Shown here in pieces: positions 47,696-58,965 of a stretch of 64,000 nucleotides of DNA (positions are counted from its first letter, which is position 1; every line of letters begins with the position of its first letter). The stretch lies in NCBI GenBank assembly GCA_032622095.1, contig CP136062.1, forward strand, positions 2,356,001 through 2,420,000, given 5' to 3'. A model generated the notes under the pieces. The model was not told the DNA's origin, made no database searches, and saw nothing but the letters and a program-made list of their open reading frames with translations. The stretch comes from Siphonodentalium dalli (Eukaryota; Mollusca; Scaphopoda; Gadilida; Siphonodentaliidae). The translations under genes and the position numbers were made by a program.

Positions 47696-47936
47696 AGGAC
47701 GTTTGTTTGTTGAACCTATAATCTAAACATTTCCCACAATTGTATAGGAGTCCTTTTGTATTATCTTATTGTTCATCTGTCGTCTGCTCATTTTCCCTGA
47801 ACACCCCTCCGAATTAATAATAGACCATTCCAATATATACTTTTATAACTCAGGGAGAATCCATTCGAGTTTGAATTGCAAATTTGATCCAAGTACCGAT
47901 ACACAAAACCTTTTCTGAGTAACTACAAATACTTAC

Positions 47937-48054
47937 CCAGTATCATATCCTTCTTCATACCGATAGCAAAGCACTTCTCTAACCGACACGAGGGACAGAA
48001 TCGCCGTGTCCGCTGGTCAATCGGACATTGTCCGTGAAACAGACATTTATTCAC
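47937..48054 (-). CDS. Nuclear receptor, second zinc-finger exon of the DNA-binding domain
   Basis: This internal exon of 118 bp is bounded by TTTGCAG above 48054 and a perfect GTAAGT donor below 47937. It encodes 39 residues plus one base. The reading shows the zinc finger 2 spacing C-x5-C-x9-C-x2-C (CLFHGQC, then PIDQRTRRFC, then PSC), followed by RLEKCFAIGM and KKDMIL. This matches VDR (C-x5-C, RLKRC, DIGM, KEFIL). The leftover G joins AT of the exon at 8713 to make Asp, so the protein reads MKKDMIL-DENERQ across the junction, like ILTDEE in VDR. That continuity is the evidence that both exons belong to one gene. Zinc finger 1 and the P-box must come from an exon farther upstream on the minus strand, which I did not find in 48055-64000. 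Confidence 0.93.
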
Positions 48055-48787
48055 CTGCAAAGATAAAAGTTTTTTTTTTAATCTCTTATCTGTCTATATA
48101 AAAGTCAAGTGTTTGTCTGTGTGTGCGTATCTGCTTTATCTGTCATGATTTTGGTGCATTTAAAAATATATCATCCTCATGTCCAAATGCGCCCAAATTT
48201 TTACCATGTCCTGCGGAACATACTAGAATAAGACACGCACAATTTCAGGCCAATCGGTACAAGATGATCTGAGATACAATGCATTTCCCAAAGATTATCA
48301 ATGTGATATTTTTACTGATATAATAATGCGTATACAAAACAATATAAGATGAATGTGGTTTCAGTGGTCCCTGTGCCCGTGCCGTGTAATGTTTGCCGGC
48401 TTTCTTTGAAAAGATATTCAAAGTTTATTAAGCTATACACGGGGTAGGAACTGCTACGCGAGGCTGATACCTCTTCCGATCTTCGGTCCAGTTCTTAACC
48501 GATCTGGTCAAGGTCACTGGGGATTTTCCCATGGTAAATAACGCAAGTTTTACGCAACAAGAGTTATATATGCAGTTCATTTATTGTATATACCTTGCCA
48601 GCTACCTCAACTATCAAGACATACTAGGTGGAAATTGTTAAGTAAATGTGGAATAGTAGAATTTTTCCATTTTAAGAAATGTTCCAGTTCACTAGTGATG
48701 GGTCCCAGTTCACATTAATAAGATCCGTTCACTATACGAACATCTATGCAACAGATTTTTGTTAAAATAAGTGTGCACATATATTTG
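48055..48787. other. Upstream intron of the receptor gene, little recognised
   Basis: 48085-48330 resembles the core-unit style of the G/I/Q repeats (AATTTCAGGCCAATCGGTAC) but lacks their tail. No first zinc-finger exon was seen here. Confidence 0.4.
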
Positions 48788-49076
48788 TTCTTGTATTCTT
48801 TAACAATTTTATAATTTCACCCATACAGAGCCCCAGACAAACATGAGCAGACGACACTCTTCTACATGTATGTGCTTCTATATATGTGTGGGGCTCCCTG
48901 CAGGGTAATGGCTGTTTTTTTTTATTTTATGTCCTAAAAATTGTAAGAAACATTTATTTAAAAAACATGATAAAAAATTGTTAGGCCAATGCATGGTCGA
49001 CTCCCATATATAAGAGAATGCATTGGCACATGGTAAAAAAATCCTGACTTCCAACTGGATTTGATATGGCGGGTCA
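48788..49076. mobile_element. Family E element, left end missing
   Basis: From TTGTATTCTTTAACAATTTT to the right end GGATTTGATATGGCGGGTCA. The second hairpin cassette is shortened (48984-49025). Confidence 0.8.
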
Positions 49077-49400
49077 TATACATGTTTAGTGAAGCAAAAC
49101 CTTGAAATGTGCATTTTATTGTACAATAATTGGTTCAAGGAAAAGTGACCACTGTGACCATGACTTCAGGAGCACGTGTGTAGATCTATTTGAGAATCGC
49201 AATTATAAACATTGCCTTATTTGGATACATGAATATTAATGAGTTTTCACAAAATGGGGATTCCGTCTTCATCCCTGAAATCTGTTAGAATGTCAGTCTC
49301 CCCAGGTGCAGTTGAAGGTACATGTAATGAGATGGAGTCTGGATATTTATCAGACTAGACTTGGACATCAGCAATCAAATAGCGAAGAACATAGAAGGCC

Positions 49401-49718
49401 AATATAAACAAATTACTAGATTTAAATCCCCATCCGACCCTATTTTTAGTCCCCTCAATTTTTGTTTTAATTTGGATATCTTTTATGTGAATATTTCCCC
49501 ACTCCTTAACCATATCAAATTATATTTGACAATCTAAATCACCTTATTTTATATTTAAGATAGGATACTGCTTCAATATCTAGAACTGTCCATGGCCATT
49601 TATTAAAATGGGGGGGGGGGGAAACTTTATTTGTTAAGAATAACATTAAAAAATAAAACCCCCCCCATTTTTCTGAAAAAGTTGGGATGTAAATCTAGCC
49701 GTTTATTTATATTGGCCT
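49401..49718. mobile_element. Fold-back element with GGCCAATATAAAC ends
   Basis: GGCCAATATAAACAAATTAC at the left and TTTATTTATATTGGCC at the right; the inner ATTTAAATCCCCATCC pairs with GGATGTAAATCT. A G-run (about 49611-49621) faces a C-run (about 49661-49668). Confidence 0.8.
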
Positions 49719-49849
49719 AAGAGTGGGCGTGAACTCTCTCTGGCAAGGTGCATATTACCAGGAAAAATGAGCTAGTGGCTTGAAGGCCAATGGCCAGAAC
49801 AAGTAGACAATAATCAATATATGCTGATTATTGCTGACATGGCAATTTA

Positions 49850-50240
49850 CAAGTCTGAAAATAGTTTGTCTGTCATTTGCAGAATGAGGTCCCCAGAGGA
49901 TGAATTTGGTGACGTTGCTTCGCAAAGCTGCTATAGGAGATCTAGGATCAGATTGAAGTTCTGTTGAAGTTGGTGATGTTCACCCATTAAGTCACTTTGA
50001 TTATGCATTTTATCTTCTGCAAATTAGGGGATATAGAAACTTCCCAGAAGGGAAAAAGAAACTAAAACAATGCTAATTTGAGACTATACATACTTCCGAG
50101 AAGATGAGACCTAAGTAGAATGAGGTCCCCAGAGAGTGAATTTGGTGATGCTAGACTGCTGTGTGAGATATCATCACTGAATTCACCCTCTGGGGACCTC
50201 ATTCTGCAAATGACAGACACACTATTTGCAGAATTGATGA
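49850..50240. mobile_element. Family B element (hAT-like)
   Basis: CAAGTCTGAAAATAGTTTG at the left. The middle AAATTAGGGGATATAGAAAC and the well-kept right hairpin match other copies. The right tip is altered (TATTTGCAGAATTG) and no target duplication is clear. Confidence 0.8.
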
Positions 50241-50289
50241 CATATTGAGGAGGTTTAGATTGCCGATGTACATGTAGACAAATAATGTA

Positions 50290-52239
50290 CAGTAATGCCC
50301 TAAATAATCGACTTCTTAACCACAGCAGAATTATGGGTACCGTACCGGCTGGTGGATAAATCGCATCGTTGGATAAGTCGCATTGAATTTTGAAGCTTAA
50401 AAGGTTGCCTTTTGGCTCTTTCTGTTGTATACGTCGCACCTATTTCAGTGGCTTGTAAGGGAACATCAAAATGACAGATTGACCTGGATTTAGAGTTATT
50501 TAGAGCAGAGGAAGCATTTTTTAAAAATCTATTTATCACAGACGTCAAAATGAACGAATATTCCACCAATGCTTCCGGTATTCCCAATGTGATTTGGGGG
50601 AATTCCCAAGCAGGGGAGATAACATTGGTTCATTTTCATTAGGAGTGTGTGGGAACATGGATTATAAAACTTATTATTTTGACTTGAAAGATGTTTGGAC
50701 TAACTCTGGGTGGTTGAGAGTAAAATCAATGTATTAATTAACATTTATTCATCATCATTTCAACTTGTATAACATGTGTATAACTAAATATAAATAAAAC
50801 AGAAACATTTGACTTCACTTTCACAATATCATGCACAATCACTCATCACCGTCTTCACTGTCTGCCTCCATATACAATTTCCACCACTCAGCGTGCGACA
50901 AATTATCGTCAAAAACATCACAAAAACCTTTCGGATCATCATAAACATCATCATCTTCATCATCATCATCACTCACACCGTTATCATCACCACACTCTAT
51001 ATCAACATTCTCGCTAACTTTCGCATCCTTTTCCAACACATATTTACTATACAGTTCGTCATCCTCGGTACCATGCATCCATAGCATTCGAAATACAACA
51101 CTTTTTGAAAGATTTCACAATAAGTTCAGTGTCTAATTCGTCCCATGACTGCTTCACCCATTTTGCCACTAACGGTAAGTCAGGTCGTTTAAGGTTTCCT
51201 GCTTTAGTGAATACTTTGTCTTTTTCATCGCACATCCACTCAGTCTATTTATTCCTGATTGCATTCTTGAATGGCTTATTTAAACATACATCCAACGGCT
51301 GTAGTATGGAGGTCATGCCTCCTGGAATAAACGCAACATTTGTCCTTCTTCGATTACACTCGTCTTTCACACTTTCTTTTATGTGGGCGCTAAAGCTATC
51401 AAACACCAACAATGATCTCTCTTTCATCAATCCACCAGGCCTACAAATCCACACACTGTCCAACCACGCAAACATCTGTTTTTTGTCCACCCAACCTTTT
51501 TCTTGCATACGAATATTCACACCGGGCGGGAATTTCTCTTTGGGCATTGTTTTCCTCTTGAAAATCAACGTAGGTTTTAGCTTTGTCCCATCTGCCATGC
51601 ACGCGAGAACAACTGTGAAGTGAGATTTCTCGTGACCCGTTGTTTTGATTTGTACAGTTCTCTCACCTAACTTGTTGACAGTTCTGTCTGGCGGCATGTC
51701 GAAGTACATCGGAACTTCGTCCATACTCCCTATTTGTGATAGTTTATAGTTGTTTGTTTTCCTTTCCTTGATGACAAACTTTTGAAAGCTATAGTTTGTC
51801 TTCATAGTCCTTTGGCATTTTTTGTGATATTCTCGTTTTTTGTCACAGTGAAAGTCCTTTCCTTTTCATAAAACACGAAACCCAACTTGATGCACGTTTG
51901 AAGTCAGAGATCTCTCGCTAACTCGATGGCGCGCAAACGAATTCCGTTTCGTGAAACTGGCAGGAGTTGAGCACGTCTTTCTTCAAACCACGTTAGGAGA
52001 ACATTCTCAAGTTCAGGCCAGAATGCAGCTTTGCCGCGATTTGCTCGTTTGTCTCTACGCATGGCAAAAATCATATCTTTCTTTTTGTGCGAGTCCCTGA
52101 TTATTTTCTTGCTAACACCAAACTCTCGTTCTGTGAAAGCTTCCCGATGAATGGCAACAAGCCATATTTCCGACTAAATCCTGAAAAATTACCCATAATT
52201 CTGCTGTGGTTAAGGAGTCGATTATTTAGGGCATTACTG
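50290..52239. mobile_element. Family A element containing a pogo/Tigger-type transposon remnant
   Basis: The left family A end (50290-50336, to TTATGGG) and a whole right arm (about 52140-52239) are both flanked outside by TA. Between them lie TACCGTACCGGCTGGTGGAT with tandem GGATAAATCGCAT/GGATAAGTCGCAT words (50337-50386) and a decayed transposase on the minus strand. Either a pogo element jumped into the TA of GGGTA in a MITE and one side was then lost, or this is a coding relative of the MITEs. The rest of the MITE left arm is missing. Confidence 0.8.
50839..52136 (-). pseudogene. Pogo/Tigger (Tc1/mariner superfamily) DDE transposase, decayed
   Basis: Minus strand, N to C: a pogo-type helix-turn-helix (REFGVSKKIIRDSHKKKDMI, about 52127-52068), a CENP-B-like second HTH (FWPELENVLLTWFEERRAQL), then the catalytic core in a 186-codon frame (51805-51245). 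The core has Asp29 in SMDEVPMYFD, Asp136 in LLVFDSFSAH and Asp172 in SILQPLDV, a DD35D arrangement typical of pogo. Frame-disrupting changes include a TAG right after the core (NAIRNK, 51247-51245), a stop in the N-terminal part (after ELARDL), and a frame change before the acidic C-terminal tail (DDDDEDDD, 50839-51087). The N-terminus ends abruptly at the family A arm. Confidence 0.92.
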
Positions 52240-52322
52240 TACTCAATCTTCAGATTTGTCTTTTATTCCCCCAAAAAAGCTAGTTGTAGTTTTGAAATCG
52301 GGTTTAGTGGTTTCCATGCATA

Positions 52323-52473
52323 CAGTAATGCTCTAAGTAATCGACTCTTTAACTACAGCAGAATTATGAGTAACTTTTCAAGATTTAGTCGGAAATATGG
52401 CTTTTGCCATTCATCAGGGAGAGCTTTCCGACTAAATCCTGAAAAGTTACCTACAATTCTGCTGTGGTTAAGG
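52323..52473. mobile_element. Family A MITE, right tip missing
   Basis: CAGTAATGCTCTAAGTAATC at the left after TA. The right arm stops at GGTTAAGGA, where the DIRS-like element begins. Confidence 0.85.
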
Positions 52474-53163
52474 AAATAAGATCTTCTATCCACGATTAAA
52501 TAAACTTCTGGCATTTACCGTTTTACCATTCGGATTGTCCTTGGCTCCGCGAGTTTTTACGAAAATATTTAAGCCTATATATGCTCATTTACGATCATGT
52601 GGAATCCAGTCTTTTTATTATATCGACGATTCATTAATAGCTCATAGCAAAGAATCAACTTGTTTAGAAAACACACAACATTTGATTCATATCTTGCAGG
52701 AATTAGGTTTCTGCATTAATTGGGAAAAATCAATGCTTCAACCCACACAGTCAATTAAACATTTGGGATTTACTATTGACTCTCATGCATTCAAGGTTTT
52801 TTTGCCCAGTGCGAAAATCCAACGTATCATTGACCAATCCAAGAAATCTGCACGCAACCGCAAGCCCAATATTAGAGAAACTGCCAAGTTGATTGGCTAC
52901 TATAACGCTGCGTCAAGAGTGATAAATCTGTCAATTTCATTACTGGTACCTTGATCGTGACAAAAATGGAGCGCTAATATTATGTAATCATGATTGTGAT
53001 TGTTCCATGTCCCTCTCTTCCGATGGTAATTGCGGAAGTGACATGGTGGATAGATAATATTATTATAATGAATTGTCACCCTATATGCTTCGAGAAAATA
53101 TCAGCTGACAACTCACGCTTCCTTGCAAGGTTGGGGAGCCACTAACGAAATCATGTCCATTAA

Positions 53164-53486
53164 CCCTTTACCCAACAAACCGGCCAAAACCGGCCAAATA
53201 AAGCTTCAACAGCCTAAAATATCTTCGGTCTGTCTCAATAGAACCATACAAATATGGATATCATTGGAACCGGCTCCTTGACCACATTGTGATAGTTACA
53301 GTTATGCCCTGTGCCAATGCATTCTCTTATATATGCGAGTCAACCATAGGTCGCCTCGCATATATAAGAGAATGCATTGGCACATATATAAGCCAATGCA
53401 TTCTCTTATATATGCGAGGCGACCTATGGTTGACTCGCATATATAAGAGAATGCATTGGCACAGGGCCCTTCTGTTGGGTAAAGGG
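53164..53486. mobile_element. Family C element inserted in the DIRS fossil
   Basis: TTAA at 53160-53163; ends CCCTTTACCCAACA / TGTTGGGTAAAGGG followed by GTAA. The two hairpin cassettes are almost back to back because the spacer is deleted. Confidence 0.9.
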
Positions 53487-55123
53487 TAAATGGTCGTTAG
53501 TCGTAGGTTGACAGTTCTCGTCATATAAATTATCTTGATCACAGACAACACAACAGCAGTTGCCTACATGTACATCAATAATTCCAGAGGCCCATCATTG
53601 GCGCTTCAGCGTTTGAGTAACTAAATTCATCTCTGTGCTCTAGACAGAAACATACATGAATTTTTTGTCAATATGGAATGGCAACTTGATACTAACATTT
53701 TTGACAATTTTTTTTTTTTTACAAATACGACCTTGGCACCCAGACGTTGATTTGTTTGCAACCTATTTGAATAATCAACTGCCACAGTTTTATTCTTGGG
53801 ATTTCAATGCTAAGGCTATCGGCACTGATGCATTTTAATCAAACATGGAACATCCATAAACCTGATCTCTTTCCACCTTTCAAAATGATTATGCGGTCTC
53901 TGCAAAAGATTCAAGATGACCAGGTAGATATACATGTAGCACTGCTAGTAGTACCATGGTGGCCAACACAGCCATGGTTTCTAGTTTTACTGAATTATGC
54001 ATGGCAGACCTGCTTCTTTTACCTCCCAGCACAACGCTGTTACAAATGCCACTGTTGAGCAGATTCACCCCCTGCTACCCAAGATGCGGTTACTCGCTTG
54101 CATGATATCAGGCAGAGATGTGAAACATCAGAGCACTATGTCAATTACATCATTGACTCATGGAAACCATGGCAGCTACCAATAGACATTATGGGTTGGC
54201 TTGGAAGCAGAGGAATTTGCGGTGTGCTGCACAATCTTGCGATTCCATTCACACGATTGAGACTTCCACAGCCAATTATTTGGCACATCAAGGAAAATCT
54301 TAGTGTCATTAATATCCATAACAGGGGGAAAAAAAAATTCCTAACTCCCCTCTGGTAGTGCGCCTTATGAAAGGTATTTTTCTATCCAATTAACCACCTA
54401 AACCCAGATACAATGGGTTTTGGAATGTGTCACTTTTGCTGACAAAATGTAAATCGATGACACCGCATAATAGTCTAACATTACACCAATTGACTCTAAA
54501 TTTAGTCAGTTTATTGGCACTCACTATACAACACAACGATCTCAGACATTAGCTCATATTCATATTCATCATCTCCAATGGACTTTGGATGGAATGCTTT
54601 GTCATATTCCGCATCATTTGAAAACATCACGGCCGTCAAACCCGCAAAATGCATTGGATTTACGGTTCTTTCCTGACAAAAACTTGTGTGTAGTGATGAC
54701 ACTAAAAGATTACCTTGACCGCATGCAAGATTTACGGAAAGACATATACCTTCTCATATCTGGTAAAACTGTGCGGACAATTTAATCTGCAACAGTATCT
54801 CGGTGGATACTTTCTATGATGACCGATGCTGGTGTTAACACAGCTTTATTCAAAGCACATTCCATTTGAAGGGCAGCAACTTCCACTGCATTGAACAGTG
54901 GTGTGTCCCTGCAGACTATTCTAAAAACCATTAATTGGACATCAGCTGCAACTTTTTATACATTCTATTACAGATCAGAACTGGAGAAACTGGAGGATGG
55001 TTCAAAGTTTGCTTCAGCAGTTCTTATTGGTACTTCTAGGTCGGATCAGTGATGGTGTCCCGACTGTCAGAGGATTGGTTGTCTTCAACACTGTTGTTTA
55101 CGGAACACGCAACGTGACTTTAT

Positions 55124-55313
55124 AAGTTTCAGTTTTGTATACTATCTATACAGTAATGCTCTTGGGAAGTTTCAGTTTTGTATACTATCTATACAGTAAT
55201 GCTCTTGGGAAGAGCTTTCCGATGAATGGCAACAAGCCATATTTCCGACTAAATCCTGAAAAGTTACTCATAATTCTGTTGTGTTTAAGGAGCGATTAAT
55301 TAGAGCATTACTG
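55124..55313. mobile_element. Family A element with a 43-bp tandem duplication of flank plus left tip
   Basis: 55124-55166 and 55167-55209 are identical 43-mers containing 27 bp of flank and CAGTAATGCTCTTGGG. The right arm then follows to GAGCATTACTG. The left arm is cut to its tip. Confidence 0.9.
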
Positions 55314-55794
55314 CACATCTGTCTTGGTGTGATTACACTTAATTGCTACACCTTTTTTCGTGGTTCCATATAAGTACCCAATTGTTGTCTGTAAATTTGC
55401 TACTTAATCCCGAACTTATGAGCTTATGGGAATAGAATACTCCCCTCATCCAAGACTGGATGAAGGATGAGTGGAATTCTATGAACATAAGTGAATATGT
55501 GAGCATTGACTTCCCACCTCATCCCACCCTTATGCACAACTATTGGGTGAATCTTTATAAAGTGAATGGTCAGCTATGGCTACGGGTCGATGCACATGTC
55601 ATATTAGCGCACGGACTCCCATGTTTTGTTGTCTCGCTTACTCGACCCACACTACGAACAGAGATTGATTGACCCGCAACAGCTATATGCTACTTAATCC
55701 TGAAATATTTCATGATCCAAAACCTCCATAAAACATACCTAAATAAACAAATGGGATGTGAATACTAACATCGACTTCTGTAAGGCCTGCGATG

Positions 55795-56105
55795 TTTCAC
55801 TAAACTATGCATTGTTTGCCTGCGTAAAGAAATAGTCCCAGATAAATAAAGACTCTTTCACTCATTTAATGGCGTATATTTAATAAAATAACTTTTCAAA
55901 CTCCACATTTCGTTAGAGTTTTGTTGGAAAAATAGTGGAAGCCATAGTATTTTGAGACATAGAATACGGAATGTAAACAGATGACAAACCAGAAGTCAAA
56001 GATCACCTGGCACTATTTCCTGTTATGAAACGAACATTTAATATCACAATTAATAGAATGGGTTTATCGAATGGAATAAGGGTAGGATCATGTAGTAAAT
56101 ATTTA
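55795..56105 (-). repeat. Diverged reverse copy of the 1.46-kb duplicated unit
   Basis: In reverse it matches 21580-21860 (CATGATCCTACCC, CAGGTG..TTTGACTT, TTATTTATCTGGGACTATTT). Many substitutions show that the family is much older than the tandem pair. 56106-56877 holds no recognised feature; a 70-codon frame at 56587 is of unknown meaning. Confidence 0.8.
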
Positions 56106-56877
56106 TATCGCAAAAGTCTTCCAAATGTGGGTGAAATGTCACTGGTGGCAGCAGTCTTACCAAGTCAACAAGGGAGGTAAAACCCTGCATGGAGTTTGGC
56201 ACATTCAGCCCAGAGTACATGTATGTGTATTTCTGACAAGCATTTAAGATGTTACCATTATTTGTTGCTTAATTTACATATGAATAACAGTTATGATATT
56301 GGTTGCTGTGTGTAAATATAGCTATATACATATACAATAATAATACATGTAGGCCAAAATGACTATTCAGTCCAACCGCCATGCATGCTCTTCCAAAAAT
56401 CATTGATAGATAGGAACTAGTAAAGCCTAAACACATTTTATTGCCATATTATGCCAATACAATTTGTATATGACAGCAGGGATTGGGGCACAAGTGCTAA
56501 CCACTTAAATATACCCTGATCCTCCAAGTAAAGAGTATAGAAAGGGTTAGTTAAGGAAATTTAATTTCGGAGTCAAGGCCTTCCATGTGGTGGGCAACAG
56601 ACGCTATAAATTTGCCAACTGTCCCTACCAGCATAATAAATCATGTGGAATGCAATTTGAAATGGCAGTGCCCTCACTTTGTCTGGAGAAAACAGGCGAT
56701 TTAATTATCCAACCCGGGGACTTCCAATATCATGGGAAATTCACACTCCCTATATGGACACCTACAGGATCGTTGTCTAATACGCTAATAAGTTCTTAAG
56801 ACATATACCATCAATAGAAATATACCCCGGAGAAAGCACTCAGATGTCAGCAAAACCTTATAGCACTTCATCAACGT

Positions 56878-56997
56878 CAGGCCTCACCAAATGGTGCTGG
56901 ACATGAGAATGAGGTCCCCAAGAGGATGTGTGTAGCTTCACAAAATTCACCCTCTGGGGACCTCATTCTGCAAGTGTTTGATACCATATGAGGCCTG
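56878..56997. mobile_element. Short family B relative, single hairpin
   Basis: CAGGCCTCACCAAATGGTG / ACCATATGAGGCCTG ends with one hairpin (GAATGAGGTCCCC...CCTCATTC). Flanking 8-mers ATCAACGT and ATTAACTT match at six of eight. Confidence 0.85.
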
Positions 56998-57137
56998 ATT
57001 AACTTCAACTTCATCAGCCAATGTCATCAGGGATGTGGTGACAAGAGAGGGATGGTGGGGTTGGAGGTGTGGAGGCTATGCGGTGAGACCCACAACTTTG
57101 GTGGAAATTATTTGATAGGTTGATTTTCCAACCAGTA

Positions 57138-57247
57138 CAGTCATGCCCTAAATAATGACTCCTTAACCACAGCAGAATTATGGGTATTTTTTTTAGGATT
57201 TAGTCGGAAATATGGCTTGTTGCCATTCATCGGAAAGCTCTCAGTGA
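57138..57247 (+). mobile_element. Family A single left arm
   Basis: TA then CAGTCATGCCCTAAATAATG through CATCGGAAAGCTCTCAGTGA. No right arm. Confidence 0.85.
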
Positions 57248-57573
57248 GAATTGAGAATTTCCAGAAAGGCAATAATGGAATATAATAAAATATATTGACA
57301 GAACACAAAGCGTAATGGTCGGGGCATCACCCAAAGCAGAACATTGACTGGTGACAGTGTCAACAAGAAAAGTTCTGGCTTGTATTCCACTAGAGGTATA
57401 TAATAATATGTACTCAATGGCTGGGATTCCATTAAATACATGTGACTCACGTCAATGGGTGTCAAATCAAATGGTAGAACAATTGTATTCCAATAATAAT
57501 TCCCTACATTTTGATCTATGGCTCAACCATGTTCAGTCATCGACTCTGGAGATACATTCACAGAAACCATTTG

Positions 57574-57876
57574 CAAGCCTGCAAATAGTGTGTCTGTCAT
57601 TTGCAGAATGATCGAGGTTCCCAGAGAGTGAATTCAGTGACGCTAGTCTGCATGGCAGGCTAGCATCACCAAATTCACCCTCTTGGAACCTCATTCTGCT
57701 TAGGCCTCAACTGTTATGGAACACCTAGTATCAGATTGAAGTTCCCCAGTTGAAGTTGGTGATACAAGCCGGAATGAAGTCCCCAGGTGGTTAAGTTGGT
57801 GATGATAGCCAGCTGTGCGGGATAGCATCACTAAACTCACCTTCTGGGGACCTCATTCTGTAAATGACAGACACAC
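57574..57876. mobile_element. Family B element, right tip replaced
   Basis: CAAGCCTGCAAATAGTGTGT at the left and two hairpins. The right end stops at GACAGACACACTA, where the next element starts. Confidence 0.85.
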
Positions 57877-58272
57877 TACTCTTGGGCTCCAAATAAACAT
57901 GCATTTATTATTTTCTTGGGAAGTTTCACCCCTGCACAATGCTTATTTGGGTCTGCATGTTTATTAATTTTGAGGCTATGAAAATTGAAATCAGCACAAA
58001 CTCAAGATTTCTATATGATTCTGATATCAAAATGACGAGCTTACTGATAACTTTATGCATGTACATATTCATATGGCATACATGTGAACATCTAAATATT
58101 GAATAAAACACCACTATGTTGACTCCTATACTTGACCTGCTATCAAAATAATTTGTTGATGTTTTACTCTTCCTGCACAATTATTTGGGTCTGCACTTTT
58201 ATCAACTTTCAATGAAATTCCCCCCCCGCACTATTATTTGGGCCTGCACTTTCATTTGGAGCCCGAGAGTAT
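57877..58272. mobile_element. Fold-back element with ACTCTTGGGCTCCAAAT ends
   Basis: ACTCTTGGGCTCCAAATAAA at the left and TTTCATTTGGAGCCCGAGAG at the right are inverted repeats. The inner TTATTTGGGTCTGCA words repeat three times. No coding frame. Confidence 0.75.
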
Positions 58273-58373
58273 TTGTAGGATTGTTCGATGAATTTCTTTC
58301 ATTGGGTATACATGTATATGTTACAGGGAATCTTTATAATCAGGATTCCATAGTTCGCCTGAAATATTTAGCG

Positions 58374-58448
58374 AATCTATCAGATTCCCTCAGAATCTGT
58401 CAGATTCCCTGAGAGAATCTGTCAGATTCCCTGAGGGAATCTATTAGA
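58374..58448. repeat. Minisatellite, about 22-bp unit
   Basis: AATCTGTCAGATTCCCTGAG in four units, each partly self-complementary. Nothing else was recognised in 58449-58715. Confidence 0.85.
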
Positions 58449-58719
58449 TCAATTTAATACCCACCTCCCTAGTATTGTCATTTAATATATGCTTCCCCGT
58501 TAAATAGTGGGACATTGCCATGGTGTAGAAAGTTATATCAATCGTTGGATGAAAGTGATCAATAACAGGCCGACTTTTTTGTGTACTTCTTTGTGTAAAT
58601 TCTTATCATTAAATTGTGTATACATTCATTTCTCGCATCTTTTCAGAATGAAATAATAGGTAGCCGAAAATGTGTGCCCCCGAAAAGGTGGCTTTTTAGT
58701 AAGGACGGCTTTCTTTTAA

Positions 58720-58961
58720 CCCTTTGAGTGCCAGGGGCCGATCTAATCGGCCCTAAACCTACACAATAAGTCTGTTAAAGAATATAATAAAATATATTAA
58801 AATTGTTAAAAATTGTAAAAAAAACAAAATACAAAAACATTGTTAGGCCAATGCATTCTCTTATATATGCGAGGCGACCTATGGTCGACTCGCATATATA
58901 AGAGAATGCATTGGCACAGGGTATATGGGTTGATACAAAAATCGGCCTGGCACTCAAAGGG
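58720..58961. mobile_element. TTAA element with one hairpin cassette (C/D relative)
   Basis: TTAA at 58716-58719 and 58962-58965; ends CCCTTTGAGTGCCAGGGCC-like / GGCCTGGCACTCAAAGGG. The single cassette (58849-58915) has the C-type centre, so the cassette occurs with a third kind of terminus. Confidence 0.88.
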
Positions 58962-58965
58962 TTAA

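Larger units (their letters stand above)
8714..47936 (-). other. 39.2-kb intron of the nuclear receptor gene
   Basis: The GT donor is at 47936-47931 and the AG acceptor at 8715-8714, read on the minus strand. The exon phases match across it (1 base plus 2 bases). It contains almost only repeats: dozens of fold-back elements, a Penelope-like fossil, a LINE tail, minisatellites and long GGAC-type repeats. No other host exon was recognised inside it. Confidence 0.88.
52474..55680 (+). mobile_element. DIRS-like tyrosine-recombinase retrotransposon fossil
   Basis: Parts in order: reverse transcriptase (about 52480-52960; LPFGLSLAPRVFTKIFKP and the YIDDS catalytic motif), RNase H and downstream region (about 53100-54060; DLFATYLNNQLPQFYSWD), and tyrosine recombinase (about 54500-55040). 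This order and the DLFAT block are characteristic of DIRS elements. The 5' gag part and the terminal repeats were not identified. It is clearly broken in several places (half a dozen or more), so it is old. A family C element (53164-53486) and a family A element (55124-55313) were inserted later. Confidence 0.88.

Noticed and set aside
56587-56799. 70-codon frame with CPYQHNKSC, considered as a zinc-finger exon
   Set aside because: The cysteine/histidine spacing fits no finger I know, it is on the opposite strand to the receptor, and it does not match nuclear receptor finger 1.
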